Shown in pieces: positions 46,070 to 48,429 of a stretch of 48,429 bases of DNA. Made by a program: the position numbers and the translations under genes. The notes beneath the pieces are model-generated. The model was given only the letters and a program-made list of their open reading frames with translations. It ran no database searches and was not told where the DNA came from. Numbering within the stretch: position 1 is the stretch's first letter; each line of letters opens with the position of its first letter. The DNA is from Actinomycetaceae bacterium (GTDB taxonomy: Bacteria; Actinomycetota; Actinomycetes; Actinomycetales; Actinomycetaceae). Location of the stretch: NCBI GenBank assembly GCA_015062745.1, contig SUUB01000003.1, positions 3,716 to 52,144 on the forward strand. The letters are read 5' to 3'.

Positions 46070-47643
46070 GTGTGAAAGCCGTGTTCATCGGCATGCCCGG
46101 CGCTGGGAAGACGACCGTGGGCGGCCTTGTAGCACAGGCGCTTGGCTGCGAGTTCAAGGATTCTGACGATCTGATTGAGGAGACCGAGGGCCGTACCATT
46201 CCGGAGATCTTCGCCGCGGATGGCGAGAAGGGCTTCCGCGCCATCGAGGCGCGGGTAATCCAGGATGCCCTCGTTGGATACGACGGCGTACTCTCATTGG
46301 GCGGGGGAGCAGTACTGACGGCTTCAACGCGAGAGGCCCTGGCCGGGCATCCGGTCTTCCTATTGAATGCTGACAATGATGAGCTCGTCCGGCGCCTGAC
46401 AAGTTCCAGCATTATTCGCCCGCTCGTACGTGACGATCCTGAGGGGCGCGTGGCCACACTGCGCCGCGAACGCGAAGATCTGTACCGAGCCAGTGCGCGC
46501 TACACGGTGGAGTCCGACGGGCGTCCGGCCCGTCGAGTTGCGCGGAAAGTCCTGTCGATCATCGATCAACTGGAGCAGCTGGTTGTCGAGGTTGAGGATG
46601 AGCCCACCGGCTACGACGTCGTCGTTGGCACCGGACTGGGCCGCGATCTGCGCGTTGCTTGCCAGGGTGCCGGTTCCATCTTCGTGTGCTATGCGCCGGA
46701 GGTGGCGAAGCGCAAGGACGAGGTCATGGAGATTCTCGGGCATGACCACGAAGTCATCAGCTTCGAACTTCCTTCGGGTGAGGAAGCGAAGTCTTACGAA
46801 TCCATTACTCGTCTCTGGAACGCCTTCGGTGAGGCCAAATTGGGCCGCGATGGCTTGATTGTCGCAATCGGTGGGGGAGCCACTACCGACTCGGTCGGCT
46901 TCGCAGCCTCCACATGGTTGCGGGGAGTGCCGCTTGTCTTGGTTCCGACGACGTTGCTCGGCATGGTTGATACTGCCATTGGATCGAAGACGGGTGTGAA
47001 TACGCCGTCGGGTACGAATCTGGTTGGATCCTTCTACACGCCGATCGAGGTTCTATGCGATCTCGGGCATCTCGAAGGACTACCGGAGCGCGAGTTGCGT
47101 TCCGGCCTGGCTGAAATCATCAAGTACGGTTTTATCGCGGACCGGCGGATTCTTGAAATCGTCGAGTCGGCAGGCAGCGAGATTCTTGATCACCGCGCGC
47201 AGCCCTTGCGCGATGCCATCGAACGCTCGATCAGAGTCAAGGCGGATATCGTTTCCTCCGATCCCCATGAAGAGGGTCGGCGTGAGGTGCTGAACTACGG
47301 CCATACCCTGGGGCATGCGATTGAGGCGTGTGATCCGCAGGAGATCCGTCATGGCGAAGCCGTGTCGATCGGGTGTGTGTTCGCTGCCGTGTTGGCCGAA
47401 TCTGCCGGTGTTGCACCGAAGGGGTGGGCGGAGGAACACCGGCGGGTCTTTGCCGCCAACGGTCTTCCGGTGGAATTCCCGCACGGTGATCGCGCGGCTC
47501 TAGAGGAGGCTATGACGGTTGATAAGAAGGTACGCGATCATCAGCAACGTTTTGTGGTGCTGGCCGATTATGGGCGCCCGCAAGTGCTGACAAATCCTGC
47601 TGCGGAGCATATTGACGCAGCCTTCGCTGCCATTGGCATGTAA
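46066..47643 (+). CDS. aroKB: Bifunctional shikimate kinase / 3-dehydroquinate synthase (AroK-AroB fusion)
   Basis: N-terminal [45 protein letters not shown]-terminal [63 protein letters not shown]; continuous frame. Confidence 0.95.
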   Translation: MSVKAVFIGMPGAGKTTVGGLVAQALGCEFKDSDDLIEETEGRTIPEIFAADGEKGFRAIEARVIQDALVGYDGVLSLGGGAVLTASTREALAGHPVFLLNADNDELVRRLTSSSIIRPLVRDDPEGRVATLRREREDLYRASARYTVESDGRPARRVARKVLSIIDQLEQLVVEVEDEPTGYDVVVGTGLGRDLRVACQGAGSIFVCYAPEVAKRKDEVMEILGHDHEVISFELPSGEEAKSYESITRLWNAFGEAKLGRDGLIVAIGGGATTDSVGFAASTWLRGVPLVLVPTTLLGMVDTAIGSKTGVNTPSGTNLVGSFYTPIEVLCDLGHLEGLPERELRSGLAEIIKYGFIADRRILEIVESAGSEILDHRAQPLRDAIERSIRVKADIVSSDPHEEGRREVLNYGHTLGHAIEACDPQEIRHGEAVSIGCVFAAVLAESAGVAPKGWAEEHRRVFAANGLPVEFPHGDRAALEEAMTVDKKVRDHQQRFVVLADYGRPQVLTNPAAEHIDAAFAAIGM

Positions 47644-47661
47644 GGAGTCCGGTCTGCAGCA

Positions 47662-48225
47662 ATGGGTCTTATTCTCATTGGACCGCCCGGCGCGTGGGTG
47701 CCGGAAGTCGCAGAGGAACTGTCGCGGCGATGGCATGTGCCGAGCGCGGATACGGATGCGGTGATCGGTGCACTGGCGGGTCGCGGTGTGGCCGACATAG
47801 CGGTGCAGGATACCGGCGCGACCTTGCGTGAACTGGAGCGTAACGTCGCCCTTGCGCTGCTTGATGATCTGGGCGGTGCTGCGGAGGAGCGCATTCTTGC
47901 TCTCGGTTCGGGGTGCCTTGGCAATACTGCCGACGACGGCGACTTCGCGCCCGTGCGGCAGAAGCTCTCTGTTCTCCGGGACGGCGGCCATGCCGTGGTC
48001 TATTTAAGCGGCGATGCGCCCACGTTGCTGCGGCGGCTTCGCCTGGATGGCCCGCATCCGGCATCCCTTTTCGCGCCGCGGCGTGTTTTCTTCGGGCAGT
48101 TAGCCGCCCGAAGGGAGGTTTATCGCGCCTGTGCCGACGCCGAGATCCCCACCGACGCCGTGGATGTTCATGATGTGGCGGATGCGGTGGAGCAGTTCTA
48201 CCGTGAACACTCCGTGCTGCAGTAG
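47662..48225 (+). CDS. Degenerate shikimate kinase-like protein (non-canonical P-loop)
   Basis: MGLILIGPPGAWVPEVAEELSRRWHVPSADTDAVIGALAGRGVADI resembles SK N-terminus, but Walker A lysine and Ser/Thr are absent. Confidence 0.7.
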   Translation: MGLILIGPPGAWVPEVAEELSRRWHVPSADTDAVIGALAGRGVADIAVQDTGATLRELERNVALALLDDLGGAAEERILALGSGCLGNTADDGDFAPVRQKLSVLRDGGHAVVYLSGDAPTLLRRLRLDGPHPASLFAPRRVFFGQLAARREVYRACADAEIPTDAVDVHDVADAVEQFYREHSVLQ

Positions 48226-48287
48226 TACCCAGCCGGGCAGTTCGGGCGGATCGTCCCTTGGATCGACTGGCAAGATGGTCTACGCTA

Positions 48288-48429
48288 ATGGTGTCAGCAG
48301 ATCCGGCTGCATGGGCTGACGTTGCCGTGCGTTCGCCGGCCGGAGCGAAAAGAGCAAAGGTGCCAACACTCGAGGAAATGCTCGTCTGGAGGAGTGGACC
48401 GGTGGCGGCGGCCTCCAGCACATTACGGC
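48288..48429 (+). CDS. Possible partial ORF running off the window (MVSADPAAWADVAVRSPAGAKRAKVPTLEEMLVWRSG...)
   Basis: Open frame to window end; no recognisable domain; start uncertain. Confidence 0.3.
   Translation, partial: MVSADPAAWADVAVRSPAGAKRAKVPTLEEMLVWRSGPVAAASSTLR

Noticed and set aside
1-48429. CRISPR arrays, IS elements, prophage or toxin-antitoxin modules
   Set aside because: No periodic spaced repeats, transposase/integrase motifs or phage genes recognised; the window is core chromosome apart from the sugar island.

Overview
High-GC actinobacterial chromosomal segment. Gene content and order (mshC, Dop/Pup/PafA/ARC, pyk-tRNA-pdtaR-polA-rpsA synteny) point to Actinobacteria, and the missing 20S proteasome suggests an Actinomycetaceae-like lineage (inference). 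It is mostly core metabolism and information processing: uppP, mshC, putP, a PD-(D/E)XK nuclease, a small sugar/polyol island (araB, SorC-type regulator, GatD-like dehydrogenase), trmI, ARC-dop-pup-pafA without prcBA, FKBP lipoprotein, hisF-hisI-trpE-trpC-trpB-trpA-lgt, pyk, tRNA-Leu(CAA), pdtaR, polA, rpsA, an M20 amidohydrolase plus methionine-type ABC importer (metNIQ-like), rarA, rpsD, alaS-ruvX-mltG, prepilin peptidase and aroC-aroKB. The most notable signal lies between rpsA and the M20-metNIQ operon and is absent from the ORF track. It is a 24-codon leader ORF with a strong SD (MTPMYMSMCMCCRRTLPPPGCAAA, 8 of the first 12 codons Met or Cys), followed by an intrinsic terminator. Complementary segments could form mutually exclusive protector, antiterminator and terminator helices. 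I interpret it as a ribosome-mediated Met/Cys attenuator for sulfur amino acid uptake. Other points of interest: proteasome-less pupylation with an ARC lacking the proteasome-docking C-terminus, a degenerate shikimate-kinase paralogue after an AroK-AroB fusion, a duplicated TetR-like operator before lgt, many apparently leaderless promoters, and an in-frame duplication across a stop codon. All calls come from reading sequence and ORF translations; no database search or folding software was run.
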